From Ereboglobus sp. (GTDB lineage Bacteria; Verrucomicrobiota; Verrucomicrobiia; Opitutales; Opitutaceae), in the NCBI GenBank assembly GCA_029974595.1, contig JARKRC010000040.1, forward strand, positions 1 through 64,000: 64,000 nucleotides of DNA, read 5' to 3'. Of the stretch, positions 48,270 through 57,904 are shown piece by piece. The notes under the pieces were generated by a model, which saw only the letters and a program-made list of their open reading frames with translations, did not search any database and had not been told where the DNA came from. Each line of letters begins with the position of its first letter. The stretch's first letter is position 1. The position numbers were made by a program, and so were the translations under genes.

Positions 48270-51200
48270 ATGAAAAAACATGACATTCTTGTGCATCGGG
48301 GCCTGCTGTCCGCGTTGAAGGCGTCGGTGATTGCGCTATTTGCCGGCATGATGATGGTGGGAGGCATTGTCCGCGCTGAGGTAATCACGTCGAGCACGAC
48401 AGTGACCGTTGTTGGAAACACGGCGCAGCCGGTTCAGATTGCCTCCGGCACGACACGGTATGATATTGCAGATGAAGCGGTGCTCACATTCACGCGCACA
48501 GGCACGTATGTGGGGCAATCTGGCGGCGTGATATCCATCGGGGCGGCCGCCACATTGATCTTTGCGCCCACGGATTCGACGGGGCAGGTGGTCTTTGAGA
48601 ACAGTGAGGTCACAGTGCACGGCGGAGCCATCAACATGGCCGGCATTAACTCGGTGCTGGATGTTACAAACGGCATATTTCGCAATAATCGCAATGGCGC
48701 GCTTGCCAATTCAGGTGTGTCCGGGGCGATACATAATACGCAGGCAACAACATTGATCAAATTGACCAACGTTGTTTTCGACAGCAATGGGAGTCGCGGA
48801 AACACAGGCGCAATGCGTGTCACGGGCACGCTGCTCATGACAGGCGGCGGTTTTTATAGTAATTGGGCGATGGGGGATCATACGGGCGCATTGCACATGA
48901 ACGGCACTCCATATATATCCCTCACAGACGTTACCTTCGATAGTAATCGCGCGAGAACGTCGGCGGGCGCCATGACCGTTGGCAATGGCGCCGCTCTTTT
49001 GAATAATGTCATATTTAAAAATAATTGGGCCGGTTCGGTAGGCGGGGCGATTCGTTCCGGGCATGGCGCAAGCGGCACATTCGTGCTGACCATGACTGCG
49101 TCTGGCACTACAAATGACTATCTCTACTCGGGCAATTTTGCCAGCGGCGTGCTGGATACCATTCTTTCCTCGACCACCCCAAATCCCCAGATATCTGAAA
49201 ATGCCCCTGAATTCACCTCTTTGGCCAAGGGAGGCGGCTTTTATTATGCATCCGGTGTCGGGGTTGCCGAATTTAACATAGCCAATGATGTTACATTGCG
49301 GATTGGCGTTGTTTCGGCGACGAATCGAAACTACGACACCATCGCAAGCGCCACGAGCAATGCCAACATAAGAAAGACCGGCGGTGGCGATCTCATACTG
49401 AATGCGGACAATAGATATTTTTCAGGAACTACAATTGTTCAGGCTGGCCGTCTTCTGCTCGGAAATGATGAGGCAAAGTATGGCGGACGGATTATCGTTT
49501 CATCAGGTGCGTCGTTCGGTGGTTCCGGCACCGTCGCGACTTTGAATGCTGATGACACTGCCGCCACCACCAATGTAATGGTCGGGCCGGGGGCGATTTT
49601 GCAAGTCGGCACCACCGAGCAGGCGTCTGCGCGGCTGAGTATTGCCGGAGCACTCACCCTGGATAATGCCACGGTTTCATTTGTGGCGTATGGCGGCACA
49701 CAGGCGGCAAAGCTTGAATTGCTCTCAATTCCCACGGTTATTGGAACGACCGTGCTCAACATGCAGTCATTCAAGTCGGGCACCTATTCGTTTGGCGCGG
49801 CGGCGGCGGATCTTTACTATGTCCATTCAGCCTTGCTCTCGGTTAACGGTTCCGTGGTCGCCGCTGGAGGGCGGCATTCAGCCCAAGTGGTTGGAACCGC
49901 CGCCGATCTTCAACTGGCTTTGACCGTGGACAAGGCGAGAGCAATGAAATGGACAGGCAGCAGCGGGTCCCAATGGAATGTTTCGGATGACAATTGGGAA
50001 TCGGTATTGAATGCATCCATCAAGAAATTTGCGGCTGGCGATAGCGTTGAATTCGATACTGCGCTTTCCGGCAATGCTGCGATCACGATCAATGCAACAA
50101 CACCGATCACCGATATTGCTGTATCCGGTCCCAATACCATAATTTTCAATGGAGACGGCGGAATCCGCGCTGTTCCCTACCAGGTAGGAGACGATGCGGA
50201 AGCTTCTGTCATGGCAGGTGTCGGAAAACTCACCAAGCGGGGAACGGGCACCATCGTATTTAACAACGGAGAAAATGAATTCAAGGGCGGGATAGACATA
50301 GTGGACGGCGGAGCCATCGTGTTCAATCGTGGAGAACAATTGCGCACAGGCGGTTCTGCCATCACCTTTTTCCAGTCGGCGACGCTGCAAGCGCTTGGAA
50401 ACGCACAAATGACAAACAATATAGTCGTCAGTGCATCAAAAACTGCCGAGCTAAACATTGATTTTGATACCACTACACGATTGAGCGGCATTGTTTCCGG
50501 TGGCGATCTATCAAAGACAGGTGCGGGGCTTCTGATACTGGCAGGCGAGAATACCCATGCTGCCACAAATCTTCACTCAGGCACACTTCGGCTCGAGCGC
50601 GGAAATGCGCTTGGCAATGGTCCGTTGGCCATTGTTGGCAACAATACCGCACTGGAGGTCGCTGGCGGTCTCACTGTGCCCAACGCCATTAGCATGGGGG
50701 CCAATTCGCTCACGTTAAGGCATGTGGGAGCCAGCCTGACGACCCTCTCTGGAAATATAACGGGAACCGGCATATTAACGGTGGGCGGTCATGCTCCCTT
50801 GATGTTTTCAGGAAGTAACAATCTGGCAGGATTTGTCGCCACTGGTTCGGTTTCGATAATTCCAGCCAGCCTGGGCGCCCTTGGCGGCGCGCAGTCAGTG
50901 GTTTCCATACAGGCTCCGGCAACAATAAATCTTGGTTATGCTCAAGTTCAGGCAAAGAGTTTGGAAGTCGATGGCGGCACACTGACCATTGACAGTTTTG
51001 CCTTGGGCGTGCCACTTTTGAAGCTCAGTGATTCCCTCGTCCTGAAAAACAATGCGCTCGTAAAAGTGGGCGCAACAATACCATCGGGCGGCTACGTGCT
51101 TGCCAACGCGGCGTCATTTAACGGCGTTCAGGATGTGGACTACATCCTGGATGTGGGAACCAACACAAAATACACGTATAAGCTGGGATTCAACAATGGC

Positions 51201-52169
51201 GCCGTGAATATTTTGGTGATCAAGCCGGATGTGAATCCCAGCAAAGACATTGTTGCCGCTTTTGAGAGCATGAGCGCCAGCATGTCGGCAGTGTATTCCC
51301 GGGTCAGTGAAAGCTTTCTCTCTTCCATGGAGGAGCGCCAAAAAAATGACCTGGGTCGTGATTTTTGGATAAAAGGAATGGGAACATTTGCCGAGCACAA
51401 AAAGGCCGCTGACAAAATAGGATTCAAAACTGATGCCTTGGGCATATTGATGGGATACGACCGTCCGCTGGCCAGGTGGCTGCTGGCAGGCGCCTATGCG
51501 GGTTATTCAAACACGGGCATCCGGACGAACAGTCAGTCGCACACTGATGCGGATACGTTTAACATTGGCGGGTATCTTGCAGCTGTCTTTGGCCGCTTTA
51601 ACGCCACGATCGATGCTTCGATAGGCTCGCTCGCTGCCGACACAAATCGCATGGAAGGTATTGGAACGGCCGAGGGCGCGTACCGGGCCACAGTGCTTGG
51701 GGCATCCGCAGAGCTCGGTTATGCTTTGCTTGACATGAACAACATTCGAATAAGGCCCGCGGTGAGTGTCCATTTCATGGACTATCGTTTTAGGGAACAT
51801 TCGGAAGCGGGGGCTGGAGCCATGTATTTGGACGACTTTAAAACCAGTCTATTACAAGGGATGGCCAGCATCCAGACGACATATGGATTTGTCACCGCCT
51901 GGAAGAAACCGGGCGTGCTCAGCCTTCTCATGGGGTTCCGCAGCGATGTGAACGCCAACTCGCCTTCGCTTAGCGGGGCCTTTGCGACAGACCTGACCAA
52001 CAAGTTCCATATACAACCCGATAGTTACATGGGCAAGGCCGCTGTGATCGGATTGGGGTTGAATTTTGCAATTTTGAAGAAGGGCAATCTCGGCCTGAAC
52101 TATGACTATGAGGTGTCAAAAACATACACCCGAAACACGGTAACCATCAACCTGTTTTGGTCGTGGTGA
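48270..52169 (+). CDS. Autotransporter with Pmp-like motifs
   Basis: 1299 residues from the ATG that starts the basic n-region and a long hydrophobic signal (ASVIALFAGMMMVGGIV). Residues about 105-280 contain FRNN, FDSN, FYSN and FKNN each followed by GGAI, GAM or GAL, as in chlamydial polymorphic membrane proteins. The module beginning AKGGGFYYA and running to LLLGNDEAKYGG is shared with the larger neighbour. The translocator barrel spans about 990-1299 (FWIKGMGTFAEHKK, end TINLFWSW). It starts 57 bases after the first autotransporter and was probably produced by duplication followed by loss of repeats. Confidence 0.92.
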   Translation: MKKHDILVHRGLLSALKASVIALFAGMMMVGGIVRAEVITSSTTVTVVGNTAQPVQIASGTTRYDIADEAVLTFTRTGTYVGQSGGVISIGAAATLIFAPTDSTGQVVFENSEVTVHGGAINMAGINSVLDVTNGIFRNNRNGALANSGVSGAIHNTQATTLIKLTNVVFDSNGSRGNTGAMRVTGTLLMTGGGFYSNWAMGDHTGALHMNGTPYISLTDVTFDSNRARTSAGAMTVGNGAALLNNVIFKNNWAGSVGGAIRSGHGASGTFVLTMTASGTTNDYLYSGNFASGVLDTILSSTTPNPQISENAPEFTSLAKGGGFYYASGVGVAEFNIANDVTLRIGVVSATNRNYDTIASATSNANIRKTGGGDLILNADNRYFSGTTIVQAGRLLLGNDEAKYGGRIIVSSGASFGGSGTVATLNADDTAATTNVMVGPGAILQVGTTEQASARLSIAGALTLDNATVSFVAYGGTQAAKLELLSIPTVIGTTVLNMQSFKSGTYSFGAAAADLYYVHSALLSVNGSVVAAGGRHSAQVVGTAADLQLALTVDKARAMKWTGSSGSQWNVSDDNWESVLNASIKKFAAGDSVEFDTALSGNAAITINATTPITDIAVSGPNTIIFNGDGGIRAVPYQVGDDAEASVMAGVGKLTKRGTGTIVFNNGENEFKGGIDIVDGGAIVFNRGEQLRTGGSAITFFQSATLQALGNAQMTNNIVVSASKTAELNIDFDTTTRLSGIVSGGDLSKTGAGLLILAGENTHAATNLHSGTLRLERGNALGNGPLAIVGNNTALEVAGGLTVPNAISMGANSLTLRHVGASLTTLSGNITGTGILTVGGHAPLMFSGSNNLAGFVATGSVSIIPASLGALGGAQSVVSIQAPATINLGYAQVQAKSLEVDGGTLTIDSFALGVPLLKLSDSLVLKNNALVKVGATIPSGGYVLANAASFNGVQDVDYILDVGTNTKYTYKLGFNNGAVNILVIKPDVNPSKDIVAAFESMSASMSAVYSRVSESFLSSMEERQKNDLGRDFWIKGMGTFAEHKKAADKIGFKTDALGILMGYDRPLARWLLAGAYAGYSNTGIRTNSQSHTDADTFNIGGYLAAVFGRFNATIDASIGSLAADTNRMEGIGTAEGAYRATVLGASAELGYALLDMNNIRIRPAVSVHFMDYRFREHSEAGAGAMYLDDFKTSLLQGMASIQTTYGFVTAWKKPGVLSLLMGFRSDVNANSPSLSGAFATDLTNKFHIQPDSYMGKAAVIGLGLNFAILKKGNLGLNYDYEVSKTYTRNTVTINLFWSW

Positions 52170-52222
52170 CAGGCTTCCTGACAATTCAATAGCATTAACA
52201 TTAATCAAACACACTATCTCCC

Positions 52223-55200
52223 ATGACCAACGAAATTTCATTCAATAAGCCGAGCATGGTATTCGCGCTGGTGACCCTATTTACTTTCGCCCTCGCACCA
52301 TTGACCAAAGCGCAAACAAACGAGCCGTTGGGAACCGGTTTCATAGAAGGTCGCGTGTTTAACGCCGCCACTGGATCCGCGCTTGAATCCGCAAGGGTCA
52401 CAGTTGAAGGAAGCACCTTTTTTGCCGTAACCGATGGAATAGGTTTCTTTCGCATTGGCCCCATCCCGGCAGGCGAGAAGAAGCTGGTTGTGTCCTACAC
52501 AGGCTTCCTTGAAAGCTCCGCCACCGTGGTCGTCACAAAAGACCAGACAGTACAGAAGGAATTTGACTTGACCGTGCGGCGCGAAATGCCCCGTCCGGGG
52601 CATGATGAGGATGTTGTCATGCTGGAAAAATATTCAGTTGTCGCTGATCGCGAAATTAGCGCCCAGGCCATAGCCCTCAATGAGCGCCGTGAAGCGAGCA
52701 ATATCAAAAACGTAGTGGCCATAGACGAGTATGGTTATTTGGGGGATGAAAATGTCGGCGAGTTCATGCGTTATCTGCCCGGCGTTGCCATTGCAGAGAG
52801 CGGGGACACTCCGGATGGTGTCATGCTGCGCGGGCTTCCTTCTGCCAGTACAAATATTCAATTGGACGGATTTGACATCGCTTCGGCAAATGGCAGCCGC
52901 TCGCAATCGCTGTTGAGCATCCCGATGGGTAATGTCAGTCGCATAGAAGTGACCAAGGTGCCGACTCCGGATATGCCGGCAAGTGGTCTCGGCGGATCTG
53001 TTAATCTGATTTCTTCAAGCGGATTCATAAGGAGAACCCCGAAATTTGACTACAGTGTGTACATTACCATGCTCAGCAGCAACATAGGCATCGAAGGCGG
53101 AAATGAAGGACCTGTTCCAAGCTTGAGCCCCAAATTCCAGCAACCGTCGGTTTCATTGTCTTACATTTTGCCAATCAGCAGGAAATTCGCGCTCACGGCA
53201 AGTGTTACGCGCACATGGAGAAACCAACCCATGGACGAAGCGCGAATCGATACGCAGGCCGACTGGAATTTTGTGACGAATTTTCAAAGGCAGAGCAAAT
53301 GGATGGCGCTTGCCCACCTGTATGAGACATGGACTGCGCAGATAGGCGCTACATGGCGTGTATCGCGCAGCGGGATGCTGACTGCCAATATTCAACGGCG
53401 CCACTACGAACACGAATTGCTGCGTTTGGATATCAGCCTGGGATATGGCTCAGGGGCCACAGGCGATGCTCATTATTCTTTGGGCTCCACGTCAGCCAAT
53501 GGAACGATCCTCCAGAGCGGCGGCCCCAACAGAAAAGGTGAAAATAACACCACGCACTCAACGCTCAAGTATACGCACTCATGGACGAGATGGAAAATGG
53601 ATATAGCGGGTTCATGGTCGTATAACGACAGTTCCAACACGGACATTAGCAACGGCTATTTTTCGACAGCCCCAACGCGCATCCAAAATGTTCAAATACG
53701 GGGGGACGGAATAGGGGAAAACAAAGGCAGTCTCATCCCGGCGCGTTATAGCGCAAAAAAAGGCGGGGTTCCAATCGATATATATAGCGGTGAGAATTAT
53801 GTCATTGGCCAGCCAACCTCGGATGAGAGCAAGGGGACGAATAACAAATACGTGGCTCGTTTCGATCTTTCCAGGGATCTGGCATGGGATAATGCGAGCG
53901 GAGCGATAAAAATCGGCGCACTTTATGACTTTCAAGATTATGAAACTGATCCGGCATCCAATGTCTGGACATTCACCCCCATAGGAGTCGCCAATATAGC
54001 TTCGAATTTTGATGTGTTTAATCAAAGTTTTAACATGAGCGCGCCACGTTTTGGTGAAAAACAGATGGATTGGATAAATGTCAGGAAATTGTATCAACTT
54101 TATCTGCAAAAACCCGAGTGGTTTGTTTTGGATGAGGCAAAAACACATCAAAATAATGCCGGTTTCAGCAAAAAGTTTCAGGAGGGAATCATGGCGGGGT
54201 ACATACGAGCGGACCTGCGCCTGCTCTCCAACAAACTCTGGATTGTCACCGGCGCCCGCTATGAGCGCACCGAGGACAAGACGGAAGGCATGCTTTATAA
54301 TCCCAACGCTCCCTACGTCAGAAATCCCGATGGCACGCCCGTAAGAAACCCCGATGGCTCCAGAATTTTTCTTCCCGAAGCCAATACGGCGCTGGCGCGT
54401 ACAAAAATGATATATGGAATTCGCGGCGCGCATGTCGAAAGATCCTATGAAGGATTTTATCCAAGTATCAACATATCCTATACCCTGACGCCAAATATAA
54501 TTGTTCGCACGGCTTATGCCCGGACCATTGGACGCCCTGACCTGAAGCATATTGTCCCGGGCACAACAACCAGCACAGTCGCCGATACGGAATCGATATT
54601 GGTCCTTAACAATCCAAATCTCAGGCCATGGACCGGAAATGGATATGACTTGACCGTGGAATTTTACGGCGTCAAGGACGGTCATGGCTCAATTGGCATA
54701 TTTCAAAAGAACCTGAGCAACTTTTTCGAAGTATTCGACGAACCTTATACGCTGGAGATAGCAGAAAAATATGGAATTCCTTATAATTCGGAATACGAAG
54801 AGCAGAATTGGAGTGTGCGAAGCAGGCGCAATGGCACAAATGCCAAAATTTTGGGTTATGAATTTAGCTGGACGCAAAAGTTGACCTTTCTTCCCTATTG
54901 GGCGAGGGGCATAAGGGTGTTTTTTAACGCGACAAAACTGGACCTTAACGGTTCTGCGACTGCGGATTTTGCCGGTTATGCGCCTGAGAATTTTTCTGCC
55001 GGCATAGACCTGGTTCGTTCCCGTTATTCCGTGAAAGTGGGCGTCACATACCAGGCGGAGACGCGGGGGTCCCAATTGGCCGAAAGCGCGGCGAATGGAG
55101 TGCCCAAGGATGTCACATACAATTATAGGGGCGAAGCGTTGAAAATCCGTTTGAACGCGGAGTATAGCATATCAAAGCGCCTCGCATTCTACCTGTCCAT

Positions 55201-55333
55201 TGCGGATCTCCAACCGGACGGCAATATTGCGTTGAGCCGGCGCTATACCCCGGATTCGCCGGAATATGTCAAGGACTACCGGCGACAGGACCTTGGCAGG
55301 TCAATCACAATCGGCGTCCGGGGATCATTTTAA
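52223..55333 (+). CDS. TonB-dependent receptor with N-terminal regulatory-like domain
   Basis: 1036 residues. The signal peptide is followed by a carboxypeptidase-regulatory-like domain (about 38-115: GRVFNAATGSALESARVTVEG). Next comes the plug (about 145-270, with GVMLRGLPSASTNIQLDGF and VPTPDMPASGLGGSVNLI) and a 22-strand type barrel ending TIGVRGSF. This layout is common for verrucomicrobial receptors and differs from SusC in lacking a paired SusD. It imports oligosaccharides or similar molecules across the outer membrane using TonB. It lies 53 bases after the second autotransporter and 36 before the sialidase cluster, so sialylated or desialylated glycans are the likely cargo. Confidence 0.92.
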   Translation: MTNEISFNKPSMVFALVTLFTFALAPLTKAQTNEPLGTGFIEGRVFNAATGSALESARVTVEGSTFFAVTDGIGFFRIGPIPAGEKKLVVSYTGFLESSATVVVTKDQTVQKEFDLTVRREMPRPGHDEDVVMLEKYSVVADREISAQAIALNERREASNIKNVVAIDEYGYLGDENVGEFMRYLPGVAIAESGDTPDGVMLRGLPSASTNIQLDGFDIASANGSRSQSLLSIPMGNVSRIEVTKVPTPDMPASGLGGSVNLISSSGFIRRTPKFDYSVYITMLSSNIGIEGGNEGPVPSLSPKFQQPSVSLSYILPISRKFALTASVTRTWRNQPMDEARIDTQADWNFVTNFQRQSKWMALAHLYETWTAQIGATWRVSRSGMLTANIQRRHYEHELLRLDISLGYGSGATGDAHYSLGSTSANGTILQSGGPNRKGENNTTHSTLKYTHSWTRWKMDIAGSWSYNDSSNTDISNGYFSTAPTRIQNVQIRGDGIGENKGSLIPARYSAKKGGVPIDIYSGENYVIGQPTSDESKGTNNKYVARFDLSRDLAWDNASGAIKIGALYDFQDYETDPASNVWTFTPIGVANIASNFDVFNQSFNMSAPRFGEKQMDWINVRKLYQLYLQKPEWFVLDEAKTHQNNAGFSKKFQEGIMAGYIRADLRLLSNKLWIVTGARYERTEDKTEGMLYNPNAPYVRNPDGTPVRNPDGSRIFLPEANTALARTKMIYGIRGAHVERSYEGFYPSINISYTLTPNIIVRTAYARTIGRPDLKHIVPGTTTSTVADTESILVLNNPNLRPWTGNGYDLTVEFYGVKDGHGSIGIFQKNLSNFFEVFDEPYTLEIAEKYGIPYNSEYEEQNWSVRSRRNGTNAKILGYEFSWTQKLTFLPYWARGIRVFFNATKLDLNGSATADFAGYAPENFSAGIDLVRSRYSVKVGVTYQAETRGSQLAESAANGVPKDVTYNYRGEALKIRLNAEYSISKRLAFYLSIADLQPDGNIALSRRYTPDSPEYVKDYRRQDLGRSITIGVRGSF

Positions 55334-55369
55334 TGATCATAAAATAGAAAAAAATTCCCATCTGATATT

Positions 55370-56554
55370 ATGAAATTCCATAAGGTTGCGTTATTGTTTA
55401 TATTTTCCGCCATAAATATTATCGGTGTTTTGTCATCGGCGCCCGATCCGAATGATGCATTTTTCGAAAAAGAAAACCTCTTTGAGGTGAACGATGCCTA
55501 CAAATCGATACGAATTCCTTGCATACTGGCGCTGCCGGATGATACGGTTCTGGCCATCACGTCAGCGCGCAGTGTCCCTTCGGACTGGGCTGTCATACGG
55601 TTGCTGATGCGTCGCAGTCCGGATGGCGGGAAAACATGGGAGCCGCCTGTGGTGCTCGCCGAGGATGGCAAAAATGTGGTCGATAATCCTGTGGCGATTT
55701 GGGATGCGCAAAAGAAAGTTGTCCATTTTTTGTATCAGACCAATTACGAACGTGTATGGCACATGCAAAGTTCGGACGGGGGAAAGACCTTTGGCAGGCC
55801 GGTGGAGATCACCCGCCAGCTAACTGGATTCCATAAATATTATAAGTGGAATGTGATCGCCCCGGGGCCGGGGCATGGCATCCAGATGAAAAACGGCCGG
55901 ATTGTGGTACCGGTATGGTTGTGCATCGGCACGCTGAACAAATCGGGGCATGGCCGTTCTCACCGCCCTTCTGTGACCTCTGTCATTTACAGCGACGACA
56001 ATGGAAAAACGTGGCAATGTGGCGATATCGTGCCCGACACGCTCAAAAACATGAATGAGACCGTTGCCGTTGAAGCCGATGACGGCGGTGTCTGGCTGTA
56101 TATACGCAACGAGGATCCCGCCTACAGAAAGGCCATTGCATACAGCAAGGACGGCGCGACAAACTGGACGAAGGCCGAACTGAACGATGCACTTTATACG
56201 CCGATCTGTTTTGCAAGCGTGCTTCGCGTATCGGGAGCGCCGGACAGAAGCCGCATCCTGTTTTGCAACCCCAACAGTCCCACCAAAACGAAGCAGCGCG
56301 TCAAATGGGGCGGCCGTACCCGTGAAAACCTGACTGTGAGATTGACTTACGATGAGGGCAAGACATGGCCTGTGTCAAAAGTGATAGAACCGGGGCGGAG
56401 CGCGTATTCTGACATGACCGTGCTTTCAGATGGCACGATCCTGTGCATGTATGAGCATGGCTACAATCCGGATAACGTTTATAATACGCGATACATGACC
56501 GTCGCCCGCTTCAATTTGGAGTGGCTGACGGATGCCAAGGATTCACTAAAATGA
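55370..56554 (+). CDS. GH33 exo-alpha-sialidase (paralogue 2)
   Basis: 394 residues with a signal peptide (LLFIFSAINIIGVLSSA). Arg48 sits in the RIP motif (SIRIPCILALPDDTVLAI). Asp-boxes are SPDGGKTW, SSDGGKTF, SDDNGKTW and TYDEGKTW; the Glu is in NMNETVAVE and the Tyr in SAYSDMT. It is close to the copies at 38161 and 56609 (shared APGPGHGIQ and NPVAIWD/NPVLIWD) and more distant from the one at 59020. It hydrolyses terminal sialic acids; the split among four paralogues suggests different linkages or sialic-acid types. It starts 36 bases after the receptor gene. Confidence 0.88.
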   Translation: MKFHKVALLFIFSAINIIGVLSSAPDPNDAFFEKENLFEVNDAYKSIRIPCILALPDDTVLAITSARSVPSDWAVIRLLMRRSPDGGKTWEPPVVLAEDGKNVVDNPVAIWDAQKKVVHFLYQTNYERVWHMQSSDGGKTFGRPVEITRQLTGFHKYYKWNVIAPGPGHGIQMKNGRIVVPVWLCIGTLNKSGHGRSHRPSVTSVIYSDDNGKTWQCGDIVPDTLKNMNETVAVEADDGGVWLYIRNEDPAYRKAIAYSKDGATNWTKAELNDALYTPICFASVLRVSGAPDRSRILFCNPNSPTKTKQRVKWGGRTRENLTVRLTYDEGKTWPVSKVIEPGRSAYSDMTVLSDGTILCMYEHGYNPDNVYNTRYMTVARFNLEWLTDAKDSLK

Positions 56555-56608
56555 AAAATGGGCCCTGCCCTTTGGGGATGGGCGCAAGCAGATAGTCTAT
56601 TTTATAAA

Positions 56609-57781
56609 ATGAAACATATAATTAAAATCATAATTGCCCTGTGCGTTTCGACCTCGTTTTTGAACGCTTCGGAGCCCGGCTGGTCGTTCATGGAGAAGAT
56701 TCCGCTGTTTGAGGCGGTCAAGGGAGGCAAATACCAGTCGATCCGCATCCCGTGCATCCTTGCATTGCCCGATAACACGGTGCTCGCGGTCGTTGCGGGG
56801 CGCAGCCGGGTGTCGGATTGGGCGGATATCGACATGATCATGCGGCGGAGCACGGACGGCGGAAAAACATGGGAGCCGACGAAGGTGCTTGTCGATGCGG
56901 GAACCGATGTTGCCGACAATCCCGTCCTGATATGGGATCGCGATGCGAAAGTGGTGCACTTCCTTCATCAGGTGGATTATGCGCGCATTTATCATATGCA
57001 GAGCACCGATGGCGGGAAGACGTTCAGCAAGGGTGTCGATATTACGCCGCAGCTGGGCGCGTTCATGGAAAAATTCAAATGGGGCGTGATTGCTCCCGGA
57101 CCGGGGCATGGCATTCAATTAAAAAATGGACGCTTGATCGTGCCTGTGTGGCTTGCCGGAGGAAAGCCGATCACGACGGGCCGCGAAGCCGGGCGCGCAA
57201 GGTCGCACGGACCATCCGTGGCGACGGTCATCTACAGCGACGACCACGGCAAAACATGGCACTGCGGGGACATATTGCCCAAAACATTGCAAAACATGAA
57301 TGAGACCGTGGCCGTTGAGGCGGACGACGGGGGCGTGATGTTCATAATACGCAATGGCGAGCCCGGAGCCTACGCCAAGGCGATCGCGCGCAGCCCGAAT
57401 GGCGCGACGGACTGGACGAAGGCTGAATTGAACAAGGATCTTTATTCGCCGATCTGTTTCGGCAGCGCATTGCGCATTTCGGGCGCGCCGGGGAAGAGCC
57501 GCATTCTGTTTTGCAATCCCGACAGCCGCCTGAATCCGAAGCCGAACAGGGCGGGGCAGGGTCGCGCCCGCGAAAACCTGAGCGTCAGGCTCAGCTATGA
57601 CGATGGGCGCACGTGGCCTGTTTCGAGGGTGATTGAGCCCGGATACAGCTCCTATTCCGATCTGGCCATGCTGCCTGATGGCACGATTTTATGCCTCTAT
57701 GAGCATGGCAACAAATACGTTTCCGTCGCCCGTTTCAATTTGGAGTGGGTCAGCTCCCGGCAGGACACCTTGTCCAGATAA
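56609..57781 (+). CDS. GH33 exo-alpha-sialidase (paralogue 3)
   Basis: 390 residues from the ATG at the signal peptide (MKHIIKIIIALCVSTSFLNAS); a longer frame from 56558 was rejected. RIP arginine in SIRIPCILALPDNTVLAV, Asp-boxes STDGGKTW (twice as STDGGKT), SDDHGKTW and SYDDGRTW, Glu in NMNETVAVE and Tyr in SSYSDLA. It differs from paralogue 2 by an insert after PVWLAGGKP. It follows paralogue 2 by 54 bases and probably arose by tandem duplication. A 123-base gap with T-runs near 57886-57899 separates it from the next gene. Confidence 0.88.
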   Translation: MKHIIKIIIALCVSTSFLNASEPGWSFMEKIPLFEAVKGGKYQSIRIPCILALPDNTVLAVVAGRSRVSDWADIDMIMRRSTDGGKTWEPTKVLVDAGTDVADNPVLIWDRDAKVVHFLHQVDYARIYHMQSTDGGKTFSKGVDITPQLGAFMEKFKWGVIAPGPGHGIQLKNGRLIVPVWLAGGKPITTGREAGRARSHGPSVATVIYSDDHGKTWHCGDILPKTLQNMNETVAVEADDGGVMFIIRNGEPGAYAKAIARSPNGATDWTKAELNKDLYSPICFGSALRISGAPGKSRILFCNPDSRLNPKPNRAGQGRARENLSVRLSYDDGRTWPVSRVIEPGYSSYSDLAMLPDGTILCLYEHGNKYVSVARFNLEWVSSRQDTLSR

Positions 57782-57904
57782 GTGGACGAAGCATGGCCCG
57801 CGGACGGAAGTGGTTCATCTTTTAGACCATGCCGTTGCTGTTGAGGCAAAACGTCATTTGCGACTTTCTGTCAGCCGGCAGTTTTTTCCGTTTTTTTTTG
57901 AAAC

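Noticed and set aside
57880-57900. Terminator-like T-runs before nanM
   Set aside because: The preceding stem is only a few bases, so an intrinsic terminator is not supported.
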